A stretch of 51,654 bases of DNA from Hydrotalea sp. (GCA_030054115.1 JASGCL010000003.1:18134-69787), one strand, 5' to 3'. Counted from the stretch's first letter, positions 18,210 through 27,005 are shown. The notes: generated from the sequence alone by a model not told the origin. A program made the numbers and translations.

Positions 18210-19445
18210 TTGCCAACCTCATTGCCCAATATTTTTCCTAATAATCTAGCGCAACCACCCATCATGGCGGGTAAACCGGTGACAAATGAGTTGCAGGTCA
18301 ATTTGGAAAATTGGGATAGCCCGCCGCAAATGCGCTGGGCATTTAATCATTGCAATCAATTCATGCCAACCGCGACCATCGCCCGCGATGAAAAAAACAT
18401 GTTGCATTTTGCCGAACAGAAGCAGGATATAGAGGCGATAAATTTTACCGATAGTAAGGGCAGGGCGACCAGCGTGAAGCAATACCTCGACCATGGGTTT
18501 GTTGATGGTTTTTTGGTTTATCATCGCGGCAAAATAATTTTTGAAAAATACCATAGCTTCACCAACGCCGCCAGTTGTCATTTATTGCAATCTGTCACCA
18601 AATCAGTTATCGGCGCGGTCGGCCAGAAATTGAAGGCCGAAAAAATCCTGCGTGGTGATATGTTGATAGAATCCATTTTGCCCGAGATGAACAACACCGG
18701 CTATGCCGGTGCCACCGTGCAACAGGCGATGGACATGCGCAGTGGCATCGAGTTTAAGCAAGATTATTATGAATTTCCCATCGACGATACCAGCGGCGAT
18801 AGCTACGCGCTTGATATCGCCAATGGATGGAAGGGGAACGACGGCTCCTACCCCCGCGACAATTTTGCGCTGTTGCAAACATTAAAAAAAATAAGCTTTC
18901 CCCATGGCGAGCAAATGGTTTATCGCTGTGTTGAGGCCGATGTTGTTACCCATTGTTTTGAAAAACTAACCGGTAAAAAAATTGCTGACCTGATTTCTGA
19001 ATTTTTATGGCGGCCGATGGGCGCCGGTGCCAATGGCTACATCACACTTGACCCCAGCGGCTTTGGCATCGGTTCTGGCGGTTTGTGCGCGCGGGCGCGC
19101 GATATATTGGCATTTGGTGTTATGATGGCGGAGGACGGCTTCATCAACGACAAGCAGGTATTGACGGAATCGTTGGTCGCTGAATGTTATAACCCCGCGC
19201 CATACAAGTTTGACAAAACCAACCCCGCCCTGGCGCCGGGCGGCGGTTATAAAAATTTCTTCTGGATAAATGATGTAACGCCGCCGCATATCAGCTGCTT
19301 CGGCGTTTATGGCCAAATGGTGTCGATAGATAAAAAAAACAATTTGGTGATGGTCATGGTTTCGACCTGGCCCACGCCGGAGCATGACGATGGTTGGAAA
19401 AACCCATTGCTAATGACCGCCGCCATTACCCGCGACATTGCTTAA
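18210..19445 (+). CDS. Serine hydrolase, beta-lactamase class C / NylB-like, copy 3
   Basis: Third tandem paralogue. QPPIMAGKPVTNELQVNLEN opens the shared region, the SxxK is SVTK (S128-K131), the tyrosine Y238 in MVYRCVEADV, then FLWRPMGAGANGY and FGVYGQMVSIDK. It is the most divergent copy: the PxQEW block is changed to TNELQ and the SMxK motif to SVTK, yet the catalytic Ser, Lys and Tyr are kept. The apparent start is TTG at 18210; no ATG lies in frame upstream of the conserved block, and a weak AATAAAGA precedes it. A second TTG (18222) is possible. 411 residues, no signal peptide. Confidence 0.83.
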   Translation: MPTSLPNIFPNNLAQPPIMAGKPVTNELQVNLENWDSPPQMRWAFNHCNQFMPTATIARDEKNMLHFAEQKQDIEAINFTDSKGRATSVKQYLDHGFVDGFLVYHRGKIIFEKYHSFTNAASCHLLQSVTKSVIGAVGQKLKAEKILRGDMLIESILPEMNNTGYAGATVQQAMDMRSGIEFKQDYYEFPIDDTSGDSYALDIANGWKGNDGSYPRDNFALLQTLKKISFPHGEQMVYRCVEADVVTHCFEKLTGKKIADLISEFLWRPMGAGANGYITLDPSGFGIGSGGLCARARDILAFGVMMAEDGFINDKQVLTESLVAECYNPAPYKFDKTNPALAPGGGYKNFFWINDVTPPHISCFGVYGQMVSIDKKNNLVMVMVSTWPTPEHDDGWKNPLLMTAAITRDIA

Positions 19446-19523
19446 TGGGCGCGCCTAAGGCTATAATATCACCTGCATCGCAACCTTGTTTTTTACTTGA
19501 TAATTTGATAACCAATAATCGCC

Positions 19524-20108
19524 ATGGCAAAAATTTCAAACATCGGTTGGTCGATTTTTTATATTTATAAAAATTCTTTTCTTGGGTTTCACCGTTACAG
19601 CGGCCGGACCAGCCGTTTAGAATTTTGGTCATTTCAAATCGTTTATGGCCTCCTGATGTATCTTTTGGTTACGGCCAATGACATGGCGTTGTTATTGACC
19701 TTGGTGGCGACGGGGGTGCTTTTACCCTCCATCGTGGCGTGCCATGTGCGCCGCCTGCATGATGTGGAGCATTCGGCGTGGTTTCTTTTGCCGAAGTTTT
19801 TTTATGTGCCGTGGTTTTTGCTTGGCGTGCGCGCGCTGTTGCAACAGGGGGTGATGTTGAATGATTTTTTATTTCAACCATCGGGTCAACCGCTTCAATG
19901 GGCAACCCAATTTAGGGTGCTTAGCCTTTTTTATTGCAGTTTGATTTATGAAATTATTTTGCTGGTATCTTATTGCCAACGCGGCACCAACGGCGATAAT
20001 ATCTATGGCAAGGATGCCATCGTTGAATTAAAAAACAACATAAAAATATTTATCGCAACCCATGGCGCAACCGCCAAGCCAGGGCAAAAACCCGCAAGCA
20101 AAAAATAG
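19524..20108 (+). CDS. DUF805 membrane protein, copy 1
   Basis: DUF805 inner-membrane protein of unknown function (YhaH-like). The family motif is visible as FHRYSGRTSRLEFWSFQ near the N-terminus and VACHVRRLHDVEHSAWFLLP (about 76-95), with about four hydrophobic segments and a Lys-rich C-terminus. It is the most divergent of three DUF805 genes in a row and lacks the NLxxSIKTCF leader of the other two. The gene follows the serine hydrolases by 78 bp on the same strand. Confidence 0.8.
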   Translation: MAKISNIGWSIFYIYKNSFLGFHRYSGRTSRLEFWSFQIVYGLLMYLLVTANDMALLLTLVATGVLLPSIVACHVRRLHDVEHSAWFLLPKFFYVPWFLLGVRALLQQGVMLNDFLFQPSGQPLQWATQFRVLSLFYCSLIYEIILLVSYCQRGTNGDNIYGKDAIVELKNNIKIFIATHGATAKPGQKPASKK

Positions 20109-20355
20109 CGGCCTGCTGGCTAAGAAAGCCAGCCAAAAAATACAAAAGTCAAAAGGGGCAGGCATCGCGGTTAGCAAGGCCGTGAATCCCGAGCCAACGG
20201 CCATATAACCCAAGGCCGGCACAGACAGCCATAAAACAATATCGGCCAAAAACCATGCAAAATGGCCGTGGTTGGCAATAACAAAAAATACAAAATACCC
20301 TATAAAATGTCTCAGGACAGACAATAACAGAAATGTAATAAAAAGAGGGACAATA

Positions 20356-20916
20356 ATGAACCTATCCGATTCTATAAAAACTTGCTTTGGCAAATATATC
20401 ACTTTTTCTGGCCGCGCTAGCCGTTCAGAATTTTGGTGGTTCCAAGTATTTCGCTTTGTCATTTGGTGGATGCCGCTTATCGGCTGGCTGTTTTGGCTGG
20501 CCAGTATTCTGCCCGCCATTGCGGTGACGGTGCGGCGATTGCACGACACCAACCATTCGGGTTTTTATCTTTTGCCGTTGATATTCGTGCCGGTGTGGCC
20601 GGTCGCCATGGCCTTTCCGCTGTTAAACCTGCAGGGGGTGTTGATGGGCATGGTGGGTAGCACCATGATGGGTGTGGCTGGCATCTCGCACGTTATTAAT
20701 TACAGCACCGCCATAATGAATTATATTTCGCGTAAGGTGCATTACGTCCTCACCCACGACAATATTTCCTTGACCATAAGGCTGGACCAACCAACCCATA
20801 ACCTGGGGGCATTCGCTATCCTGTTGACCATGATGGTGGCGATTTATAGCCTGGTGTTGCTGTGGTGGTTGTTGAAACGCGGTAATAAGGGCATTAATAA
20901 TTATGGCTTGCGATAA
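20356..20916 (+). CDS. DUF805 membrane protein, copy 2
   Basis: The reading frame is open from 20272, but the ATG at 20356 has AGAGGGA at 20344-20350 and gives MNLSDSIKTCFGKYITFSGR, nearly identical in layout to copy 3, so I use it (186 residues). FSGRASRSEFWWFQ and VTVRRLHDTNHSGFYLLP are the DUF805 motifs. Four hydrophobic segments are visible, with a long loop (about residues 105-145) between the second pair that copy 3 replaces with a Gly/Phe/Asp-rich loop. The function is unknown. Confidence 0.82.
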   Translation: MNLSDSIKTCFGKYITFSGRASRSEFWWFQVFRFVIWWMPLIGWLFWLASILPAIAVTVRRLHDTNHSGFYLLPLIFVPVWPVAMAFPLLNLQGVLMGMVGSTMMGVAGISHVINYSTAIMNYISRKVHYVLTHDNISLTIRLDQPTHNLGAFAILLTMMVAIYSLVLLWWLLKRGNKGINNYGLR

Positions 20917-21009
20917 AAATTAAAAGATAGTTGAAACTAATAATGACAAACCCTAGCGGTTAGTGTATGTTGACGACACAAAATAACAGCGCATAACAAA
21001 TTAACGAAC

Positions 21010-21501
21010 ATGAATCTTGCTAACTCCATTAAAACCTGCTTTAGCAAATCGATAGTCATTTCGGGCCGCGCCAGCCGCTCAGAATTTTGGTGGTTTCAAT
21101 TTTTTCGCACCATTCTATGGCTGATACCGATGGTTGGCTGGGTAATTGCCATCCTCACCATTTTGCCATCCATCACCGTAACAATCCGTCGGCTACACGA
21201 CACCAATCGTTCAGGATTTTTTCTGTTGCCGATGTTGTTGTTGCCGACCTTGCCCTTTACGCTTTTTGCCTCGCTATTGGATTCATCCAATATGATGGGC
21301 AGGGGCGATGGTTTTGGTATGATGGATTATGGTTTTTGCCACGATGGTTTTTCCTTTTTTTCCAACCTGCCGGTCGACAATTTTGGGCCCGCCGCGGTGT
21401 TGGTGGGTATGGTCTGCGCGCTTTACAGCCTGATGTTGTTGCTGTGGTTGGTCAAGCCTAGCGATAAGGGCATCAACCATTACGGCGCGCCACAAAACTA
21501 A
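21010..21501 (+). CDS. DUF805 membrane protein, copy 3
   Basis: 163-residue DUF805 protein: MNLANSIKTCFSKSIVISGR, SGRASRSEFWWFQFF, then VTIRRLHDTNRSGFFLLP and about four transmembrane segments. Very close to copy 2 in the first 85 residues and in the final WLxKxxxKGINxYG tail, but its central loop is shorter and Gly/Met/Phe-rich. The gap to copy 2 is 93 bp, so each may have its own promoter. It converges on the NifU-like gene over 85 bp. The function is unknown. Confidence 0.82.
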   Translation: MNLANSIKTCFSKSIVISGRASRSEFWWFQFFRTILWLIPMVGWVIAILTILPSITVTIRRLHDTNRSGFFLLPMLLLPTLPFTLFASLLDSSNMMGRGDGFGMMDYGFCHDGFSFFSNLPVDNFGPAAVLVGMVCALYSLMLLLWLVKPSDKGINHYGAPQN

Positions 21502-21586
21502 TAAATAATAACCAATTATATGGTTGCTTCGCGCTTTTTTTGGCAAGCGGGCCAGGGGCATAAACCCTTGCAATTCCTATAAGATT

Positions 21587-22171
21587 TTATAAGGATTGCC
21601 GAACCTCCGTAACCTCGGGGATAAAATGTTTCAACATGTTTTCGATGCCGGCCTTCAAGGTCGCGGTTGACGATGGGCAACCCGAGCAAGCGCCCTGCAT
21701 CGCCAGGTAAACAATGCCCTTATCAAACCCCTCAAGCACGATGTTGCCGCCGTCGCGTGCCACGGCCGGGCGAATGCGGGTTTCGATTAATTCTTCTATT
21801 TTTTCGACGGTCGGTGCGTCCTTCGGGTCGTGCAAAATGACCTTTTTACTTTCCGTCGCGACATTGCCCGTGGTTTCGATAATAATCTTCTCACCGCGTG
21901 CAAAATTGTCGATGATATTGCTGATAATAAGCGGTTTCATCGTCGCCCATGATTGCTCGGGCGATTTCATCACCGAAATAAAATCGGTGCCCAAAAAAAC
22001 CTCGCGCACACCGTCGATACCAAAAATATGATAGGCGAGGGGTGATTTTTCCTTGGCCAGTTCTTTGCTGGGAAATGAAAAAACGCGCGGCAGGGCCATG
22101 CCACCGCCGTCGATATGCGGCCGAAAGGTTAGAACCTCGGGGTTTGGGGTGGTTTCGGTTTCGATAAACAT
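21587..22171 (-). CDS. NifU-like Fe-S cluster scaffold/carrier with Nfu N-terminal domain
   Basis: Delivers [4Fe-4S] clusters to apo-proteins in the cytosol. The N-terminal Nfu domain is clear (MFIETETTPNPEVLTFRP), and the C-terminal NifU domain has GACSGCPSSTATLKAGIE with the cluster-binding pair C162 and C165. 194 residues, normal for the alphaproteobacterial and mitochondrial NFU1 type. It differs from E. coli NfuA, whose N-terminal domain is a degenerate A-type scaffold. Clients encoded in this window could include IspG and Nth. The gene has its own promoter region, which is very AT-rich. Confidence 0.93.
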   Translation of the reverse strand: MFIETETTPNPEVLTFRPHIDGGGMALPRVFSFPSKELAKEKSPLAYHIFGIDGVREVFLGTDFISVMKSPEQSWATMKPLIISNIIDNFARGEKIIIETTGNVATESKKVILHDPKDAPTVEKIEELIETRIRPAVARDGGNIVLEGFDKGIVYLAMQGACSGCPSSTATLKAGIENMLKHFIPEVTEVRQSL

Positions 22172-22488
22172 GGTTTTTTTTTGGTTCTTTCGGGGTGAAT
22201 TCTTATAGGAGTAATATAGTCCTTATTTATGCGAAAATCAATCGGTAACATATTGGGGTAATCCACCGCGTTCGGTTATCAGCCGAAAACTAAAAAAAAA
22301 TTGCAAAAATAAAATTAACAACTAAGCATAATTAATACTTGCGATATTTATATAAAATTGTAATAAAAAATAGCATATCTAAGAAAAAAACAGATAAAAA
22401 TATTGACTTATTTTGCCTAATACTTTATAATAGCAGTTATTGATGGGCAAGAAGTCATATCAATAAATATTATTTTAGGGGGACAACA
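22172..22488. other. AT-rich divergent intergenic region
   Basis: 317 bp separating the NifU-like gene from the small membrane protein gene; no gene seen. It contains the promoter at 22403-22431 and a hairpin TTCGG/CCGAA near 22270-22286 followed on the + strand by an A-run, so not a terminator for either neighbour. Near 22208 a TAGGA...TCCTTA pair could be an operator for the NifU-like gene; this is weak. Confidence 0.4.
22403..22431 (+). promoter_or_regulatory. Sigma-70-type promoter of the small membrane protein gene
   Basis: TTGACT (22403-22408) and TATAAT (22426-22431) are separated by exactly 17 bp, a near-consensus housekeeping promoter in a very AT-rich region. Transcription would start near 22438, leaving a ~50-nt leader before the ATG at 22489, which also has a strong AGGGGGA ribosome site at 22477-22483. 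Confidence 0.7.
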
Positions 22489-22806
22489 ATGGGGACACAT
22501 CGCAACAATGCAAGTGGCAAAACGACTATTGCCGAAATTATTTTAATGATTTTGACAATGAGCATGCTGGGCTCGGTCGCCGGTGTGGCGATCGCCGAAT
22601 TTAATTCACGCATCGATATTTTAAATGAGGGGATTCGCCAAGATATTCGTGAATCACAAGCGGCGCGCATTAACAATAAAAAATTCAGCGATACGCGCCG
22701 CCAGTTGCAAAAAAATAATGAAAGAATGGAGGCCGATATGTCGCCGCCGCATACCATGGATGGCGATGGTGAGTTTGAGAACGCCTCTCTATTGGGGCGG
22801 CGTTAA
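22489..22806 (+). CDS. Small single-pass membrane protein, unrecognised
   Basis: 105 residues. A hydrophobic segment (about 14-38, TIAEIILMILTMSMLGSVAG) is followed by a charged, probably helical stretch (about 44-85) rich in Arg, Gln and Glu, likely a coiled coil, then an acidic tail. The N-terminus MGTHRNNASGK is short and polar, so the helical part probably faces one side as a single-pass protein. A strong promoter and ribosome site support a real, well expressed gene. I recognise no family. Confidence 0.6.
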   Translation: MGTHRNNASGKTTIAEIILMILTMSMLGSVAGVAIAEFNSRIDILNEGIRQDIRESQAARINNKKFSDTRRQLQKNNERMEADMSPPHTMDGDGEFENASLLGRR

Positions 22807-22910
22807 TCACGTTTTTTGATAGTTAGGACATTTATTGGGACATTTATTTAGGTTTATAGTTTTCGGCGAGCCTCCTAAAAACAACAACTAACTCGGCTCG
22901 TTGTTTTCTC

Positions 22911-22944
22911 CTCCCCCTTTGCCAATTTATTGGCAAAGGGGGAG
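22911..22944. repeat. 16-bp perfect inverted repeat
   Basis: Left arm CTCCCCCTTTGCCAAT (22911-22926), spacer TT, right arm ATTGGCAAAGGGGGAG (22929-22944). As RNA it forms a very stable hairpin downstream of the small membrane protein gene and may act as a 3'-end stabiliser. Arm symmetry is perfect. Confidence 0.8.
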
Positions 22945-23185
22945 AAGACAAACCATTCTTTATTATTATTGCCCTTATCCCAAAAAAGCGGGGCAGGGCC
23001 ACCATAAGGGTAAAATCGGCGGCATTTTTTATCGAATCGCCGCTTACCCCGGTATTGTATCAACCATATTGTAAGATGACGGGAGGCGTCGCGCCATCAC
23101 GCGCGTGAAATAAAAAATTATAACCCATTTTATAAAACTATTAGTTGTTTTTATTAATTCAAAGATGAATATATTAAAAAAACGC

Positions 23186-23214
23186 TTGCATAAACATCTT
23201 TTCCTCTTTATATA
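23186..23214 (+). promoter_or_regulatory. Candidate promoter of the ankyrin/outer-membrane pair
   Basis: TTGCAT (23186-23191), a 17-bp spacer and TATATA (23209-23214) lie about 70 bp before the ankyrin gene. A purine-rich ribosome site (GGAGAGAAG) directly precedes the ATG at 23282. Confidence 0.5.
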
Positions 23215-23281
23215 GAAATTAAAAATAAAACACCTGGATAAAAAACTAGGGAAGAAAAGATAGAAGGAAGACGGAGAGAAG

Positions 23282-24058
23282 ATGAAGAATATGTCATATA
23301 ATTCGATAGCGCGGCGATTGTTTGTCAGCGGTGCGGCGATTGCGATTTCCGTTGTTTTATCTCAATCGGCAATCGCCAGTGCCTTGACCGACGCAATATC
23401 CAGCAATGACCAGGTGACGGCGCGTGGCCTTATTGCAACTGGCAAAGATATAAATAAGCGCGATGTCAACGGCGACACGCCCTTGATTATTGCCAGCGGC
23501 AAGGGCTTTACCAGCATGGTGCAAGACCTGCTGGATAAAAAAGCCAAGCTTAACAAAAATGACAAAAGTGGCATCACTGCCCTGATGGCCGCGGCCTATA
23601 ATGGGCACACCAAAATTGTATCGCTGTTATTGGCGCAAAAGGGGATTGACGTGAATGACGACGATACCATCGGTTGGACAGCCTTGATGTATGCCAGCAG
23701 TGGTGGCGATGAAGAAATCGTGAAATTGTTGCTCGCGGCTGGCGCGAAGGTTAATAAAAAAGATAAAAGCAAAGGCACCGCCCTTATTTGGGCCAGTAGC
23801 ACCGGTAAAACCGGCATTATCCCCCTGTTGCTTGCGGCAAAAAATGGCAACAACCTCAATCAGCAAGATAAAGATGGCTGGAGCGCGCTGATGTGGGCGG
23901 CGTCGCGCGGTAACGACAGCACGGTGCGGATGTTATTAAACAAGGGGGCTAACCCCAACATGCGGGCAAAGGACGGCGAAACCGCCCTAAGCCTGGCGAT
24001 GAAAAACGACCATCAAGAATCAGCCGATTTGTTGCGGCAAGCGGGCGCGCAGAAATAA
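23282..24058 (+). CDS. Exported ankyrin-repeat protein
   Basis: 258 residues: a Sec signal peptide (about 1-33, RRLFVSGAAIAISVVLSQS, cleavage near SAIASA) followed by about six to seven ankyrin repeats of ~33 residues with recurring xGxTALMxAAxxG and xxLLxxGAxxN patterns (for example GITALMAAAYNGH, GWTALMYASSGGD, GWSALMWAASRGN). Ankyrin repeats bind proteins; this one should be periplasmic. It precedes the outer-membrane protein gene by 31-37 bp, suggesting co-transcription and perhaps a shared envelope role. There is no membrane anchor or catalytic domain. The exact partner is unknown. Confidence 0.85.
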   Translation: MKNMSYNSIARRLFVSGAAIAISVVLSQSAIASALTDAISSNDQVTARGLIATGKDINKRDVNGDTPLIIASGKGFTSMVQDLLDKKAKLNKNDKSGITALMAAAYNGHTKIVSLLLAQKGIDVNDDDTIGWTALMYASSGGDEEIVKLLLAAGAKVNKKDKSKGTALIWASSTGKTGIIPLLLAAKNGNNLNQQDKDGWSALMWAASRGNDSTVRMLLNKGANPNMRAKDGETALSLAMKNDHQESADLLRQAGAQK

Positions 24059-24095
24059 CAAATGATATTTTTTAACTTTCGGGAGGGTAATGTTT

Positions 24096-25529
24096 ATGCA
24101 AAAAATATATACAAAAAAAACGGGGGTTGATTTTTCAACCAAGAAAATAGGACTTGGCCTAGCCAGCATGGCATTGGCGACCTTATTATTTACCCCGACG
24201 CTGGCCACGGCCGCTACCAATATCAATTCGGTGCAAAAATTAATCGTCAACAAATCTCTGGCCACCAGCCCAACACCGGTCGAAAAAAACACCAACCTAT
24301 TGGCTTACGACATCGATGGCAAATTGATGCTAACAGGCAATTTTGGTTATATCTATAATTTTGCGGGGGGCGTGTTGCAACGGAACGATGGTTTAAACAC
24401 CGCCGGCGATGGGCAATCAACCTTTGGCTATGGGGCGTCGTTTATTTATCAACATATTTCGGGGTTTGGCATCGGGTTTGATTATGCCGGCTTTAACCAC
24501 GGTTGGACAACCACCAACGGGGCAGAGGCACAAACCGCCGCCGGCAGTTATGATTACAACGTCAATATGAATGTTGTGTCCTTGGTGCCAAGCATTAATT
24601 TTAACCTTGATAAGGGCGGTTATTGGGGATTAAAATTTGGTATTGGGGTCGGGGTCGGGCTGTCCAGCCTGAGCATCACGCCAAGTGCCAGCCAGCCCGG
24701 GGCGAGCAATATTTTGGTGTCGAGCGGCGCGGCCTATCGCTACGTTGTTGACCCACACACCGATTTGACTGACCCAACAACTGGTAATAAATGGAATCCC
24801 TACGCCAGTTGTAATAACGCAAACTCTAGCGTTGGTCTATATATTACCGATTCAAATGGCTGGGCATTACCGCAGGGCAATGCTTATCTTCCCAATTTTT
24901 ATTATATTATTCCGATCAAATCAAATGCAAACACCTATATTGATAACACGGTTGGCAATCGTAAGCTCGCGGCGAATCAATGTTTTAGCGGCGGTTATTC
25001 AATCAGTGCTTTCGGGGTAATTACCTCCGCCACCAATCCTGCCTCCCCCCTTACCGATGCTCAAATTAAGGCGGGGTTGCAAAATGGCACTATCGTTTAT
25101 GTTGGCGGCGCGATTGCTCCGGATGCTGACCCAACCAACCAAGGGAAGCTATTGCCACCTACCAATTCGGGTATTCCGGTTTCCCCAGGGAATCCTGACC
25201 CAACCCAGCCAGCCACGCCAACCACACCAACATCAGTTGGCAAAACGCCGGTGATTGGCAACGCCGGGGCGATTCTAACCGCCGCCAATTATACCGGCGG
25301 CATCGGGTTTGTTTTGTCGCCGCAAATTACACTCAGTTATGATAATGGCCTTTTTCATACCGATATTAATGTAAAATATATACATTCGTTGCTGAAAACA
25401 GCCTATACCAGCGGTCTGGCCGATAACGTGCTTATCAACGGTATAATTACTTCAGATAATTATAAATACACCGTGCCAGCCGGGCCATTGGCGGTCTTCA
25501 CCGGCCTTGGCCTGGGGGTAAATTTCTAA
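24096..25529 (+). CDS. Putative outer-membrane beta-barrel protein
   Basis: The ATG at 24096 is preferred over 24090 because the GGGAGGG at 24081-24087 is 8 nt away from it and only 2 nt from the first. A signal peptide (about 1-40, GLGLASMALATLLFTPTLATA) leads into alternating aromatic/Gly-rich strands (LTGNFGYIYNF; FGYGASFIYQH; GYWGLKFGIGVGVGLSS), and the protein ends in GLGVNF with the terminal Phe expected of BAM-inserted barrels. A Pro/Thr-rich segment (about 365-395) and an Asn-rich middle interrupt the barrel-like parts, probably surface loops. I do not recognise a specific family. Probably co-transcribed with the ankyrin gene. Confidence 0.65.
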   Translation: MQKIYTKKTGVDFSTKKIGLGLASMALATLLFTPTLATAATNINSVQKLIVNKSLATSPTPVEKNTNLLAYDIDGKLMLTGNFGYIYNFAGGVLQRNDGLNTAGDGQSTFGYGASFIYQHISGFGIGFDYAGFNHGWTTTNGAEAQTAAGSYDYNVNMNVVSLVPSINFNLDKGGYWGLKFGIGVGVGLSSLSITPSASQPGASNILVSSGAAYRYVVDPHTDLTDPTTGNKWNPYASCNNANSSVGLYITDSNGWALPQGNAYLPNFYYIIPIKSNANTYIDNTVGNRKLAANQCFSGGYSISAFGVITSATNPASPLTDAQIKAGLQNGTIVYVGGAIAPDADPTNQGKLLPPTNSGIPVSPGNPDPTQPATPTTPTSVGKTPVIGNAGAILTAANYTGGIGFVLSPQITLSYDNGLFHTDINVKYIHSLLKTAYTSGLADNVLINGIITSDNYKYTVPAGPLAVFTGLGLGVNF

Positions 25530-25656
25530 GTATTTATGGCAAATTGACCGCCGATAAAATAAAACCGCATTATCGCTTGACATGCTGGTTTTGCTGGGGT
25601 AGGAAGGTTACATAGAATTTTTAAGGGTTCGTCCTGAATCTTATATTTAATTCGCA

Positions 25657-25680
25657 ACAACCGCTATGTCGGTTTTTGTT
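25657..25680 (+). terminator. Hairpin with T-rich tail in the rho leader
   Basis: AACCG (25659-25663), a 6-nt loop and CGGTT (25670-25674), followed by TTTGTT. It sits 130 bp after the outer-membrane protein stop and 50 bp before rho. It could end the upstream transcript or act within the rho leader; rho is autoregulated by attenuation in E. coli. The stem is short. Confidence 0.35.
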
Positions 25681-25728
25681 CTAATCTAAAAAAATCATTA
25701 TAAGAAAATTATTATAGGAAAAAAAAAC

Positions 25729-26991
25729 ATGCATCTCAAGGAATTATCTTCCAAAAACACCGGCGAGCTTTTATCGCTGGCTGAAAAACACGGGGTCGAA
25801 AACCCCGCCGCCATGCGCCGTCAGGAAATGATGTTCGCGATATTAAAATCAATCGCGCTCAAGGGGGAATCGATTTCGGCCCACGGCGTGCTCGAGGTTA
25901 TGCAAGACGGCTTCGGTTTTCTGCGCTCGACCGGCTCCAATTATTTGGCCGGCCCCGATGATATTTACGTAACGCCGGCGACCATTAAATCGCTGTCGTT
26001 GCGCACTGGCGATACCATCAGCGGTAACATTGTCGCGCCAAAGGAAGGCGAACGTTACTTCTCGCTGGAAAAGGTTGAGGAGGTCAATTTTGACGACCCG
26101 GCCATGTGCAAAAATCGCGTTAATTTTGATAACTTGACGCCGCTTTACCCGACGCAAAAATTAAAATTGGAAATCGAAATGGATAAGGACGGCAAACGTG
26201 ATTTCACCACCCGCGTTATCGAACTTGTTGCGCCATTGGGCAAGGGGCAACGGGCATTGATTGTCGCGCCGCCGCGCACCGGTAAAACCGTTATCATGCA
26301 AAACATCGCCCATGCGCTCGAAAAAAATCACCCGGAAATTTACCTCATCGTGCTGTTGATTGACGAACGGCCGGAGGAAGTGACCGACATGCAACGTTCG
26401 GTCAAGGGCGATGTTATTTCATCAACCTTTGACGAACCGGCCACCCGCCACGTGCAGGTTGCCGACATGGTAATTGCCAAGGCCAAACGTTTGGTCGAAC
26501 ATAAAAAAGATGTGGTTATTCTGCTCGATTCCATCACGCGCCTCGGCCGTGCCTATAACACCGTGGTGCCCTCGTCAGGTAAGATTTTGACCGGTGGGGT
26601 TGACGCCAATGCCTTGCAACGGCCAAAACGATTTTTTGGTGCCGCCAGAAATATTGAGGAAGGCGGCTCGCTGACGATTATTTCAACCGCGCTGATTGAT
26701 ACCGGTTCGCGCATGGATGAGGTGATTTTTGAAGAATTCAAAGGCACCGGCAACGCCGAAATCGTGCTTGACCGCAAAATTTCTGACAAACGGATTTTCC
26801 CCGCCATCGATGTTGTGAAATCGGGCACGCGGAAAGAGGAAGTCTTGGTCGACAAAAACACCCTATCAAAAATGTGGGTTTTACGCCGCGTGCTAAACCC
26901 GATGGGCAGTGTTGAGGCGATGGAATTCTTAACCGAAAAATTAAAATCAACCAAAAGCAACAACGACTTTTTTGATACCATGAACCAATAG
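25729..26991 (+). CDS. rho: Transcription termination factor Rho
   Basis: Hexameric RNA helicase/ATPase that ends untranslated transcripts. 420 residues: N-terminal helical and cold-shock-like RNA-binding domains ([16 protein letters not shown], about 52-67), Walker A APPRTGKT (180-187), Walker [11 protein letters not shown], and the Q/R-loop regions through [20 protein letters not shown]. Complete and without insertions, like E. coli (419). An AGGAA site lies before the ATG. plsC follows almost at once. Confidence 0.98.
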   Translation: MHLKELSSKNTGELLSLAEKHGVENPAAMRRQEMMFAILKSIALKGESISAHGVLEVMQDGFGFLRSTGSNYLAGPDDIYVTPATIKSLSLRTGDTISGNIVAPKEGERYFSLEKVEEVNFDDPAMCKNRVNFDNLTPLYPTQKLKLEIEMDKDGKRDFTTRVIELVAPLGKGQRALIVAPPRTGKTVIMQNIAHALEKNHPEIYLIVLLIDERPEEVTDMQRSVKGDVISSTFDEPATRHVQVADMVIAKAKRLVEHKKDVVILLDSITRLGRAYNTVVPSSGKILTGGVDANALQRPKRFFGAARNIEEGGSLTIISTALIDTGSRMDEVIFEEFKGTGNAEIVLDRKISDKRIFPAIDVVKSGTRKEEVLVDKNTLSKMWVLRRVLNPMGSVEAMEFLTEKLKSTKSNNDFFDTMNQ

Positions 26992-27005
26992 CGGTGGTAA
27001 CGATA

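Larger units (their letters stand above)
22807..23281. other. Intergenic region with hairpins, no gene
   Basis: 475 bp with no convincing gene. At 22867-22907 two stems interleave: CGAGCC (22867-22872) with GGCTCG (22895-22900), and AAAACAA (22877-22883) with TTGTTTT (22901-22907). At 22911-22944 a 16-bp perfect inverted repeat, CTCCCCCTTTGCCAAT and its complement, has only 2 nt between the arms. No T-run follows either, so they look like a repeat element or RNA structure rather than a classical terminator. The promoter for the ankyrin gene lies near 23186. Confidence 0.5.

Noticed and set aside
20272-20355. Upstream start for DUF805 copy 2
   Set aside because: The first 28 residues do not match copy 3, while ATG 20356 has a good ribosome site and matching N-terminus.
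22260-22300. Intrinsic terminator near 22270
   Set aside because: The hairpin is followed by an A-run on the + strand, and on the minus strand the T-run precedes the stem.
22875-23063. Reverse-strand 62-residue protein
   Set aside because: Lies over hairpin repeats, has no ribosome site and its composition follows the repeats.
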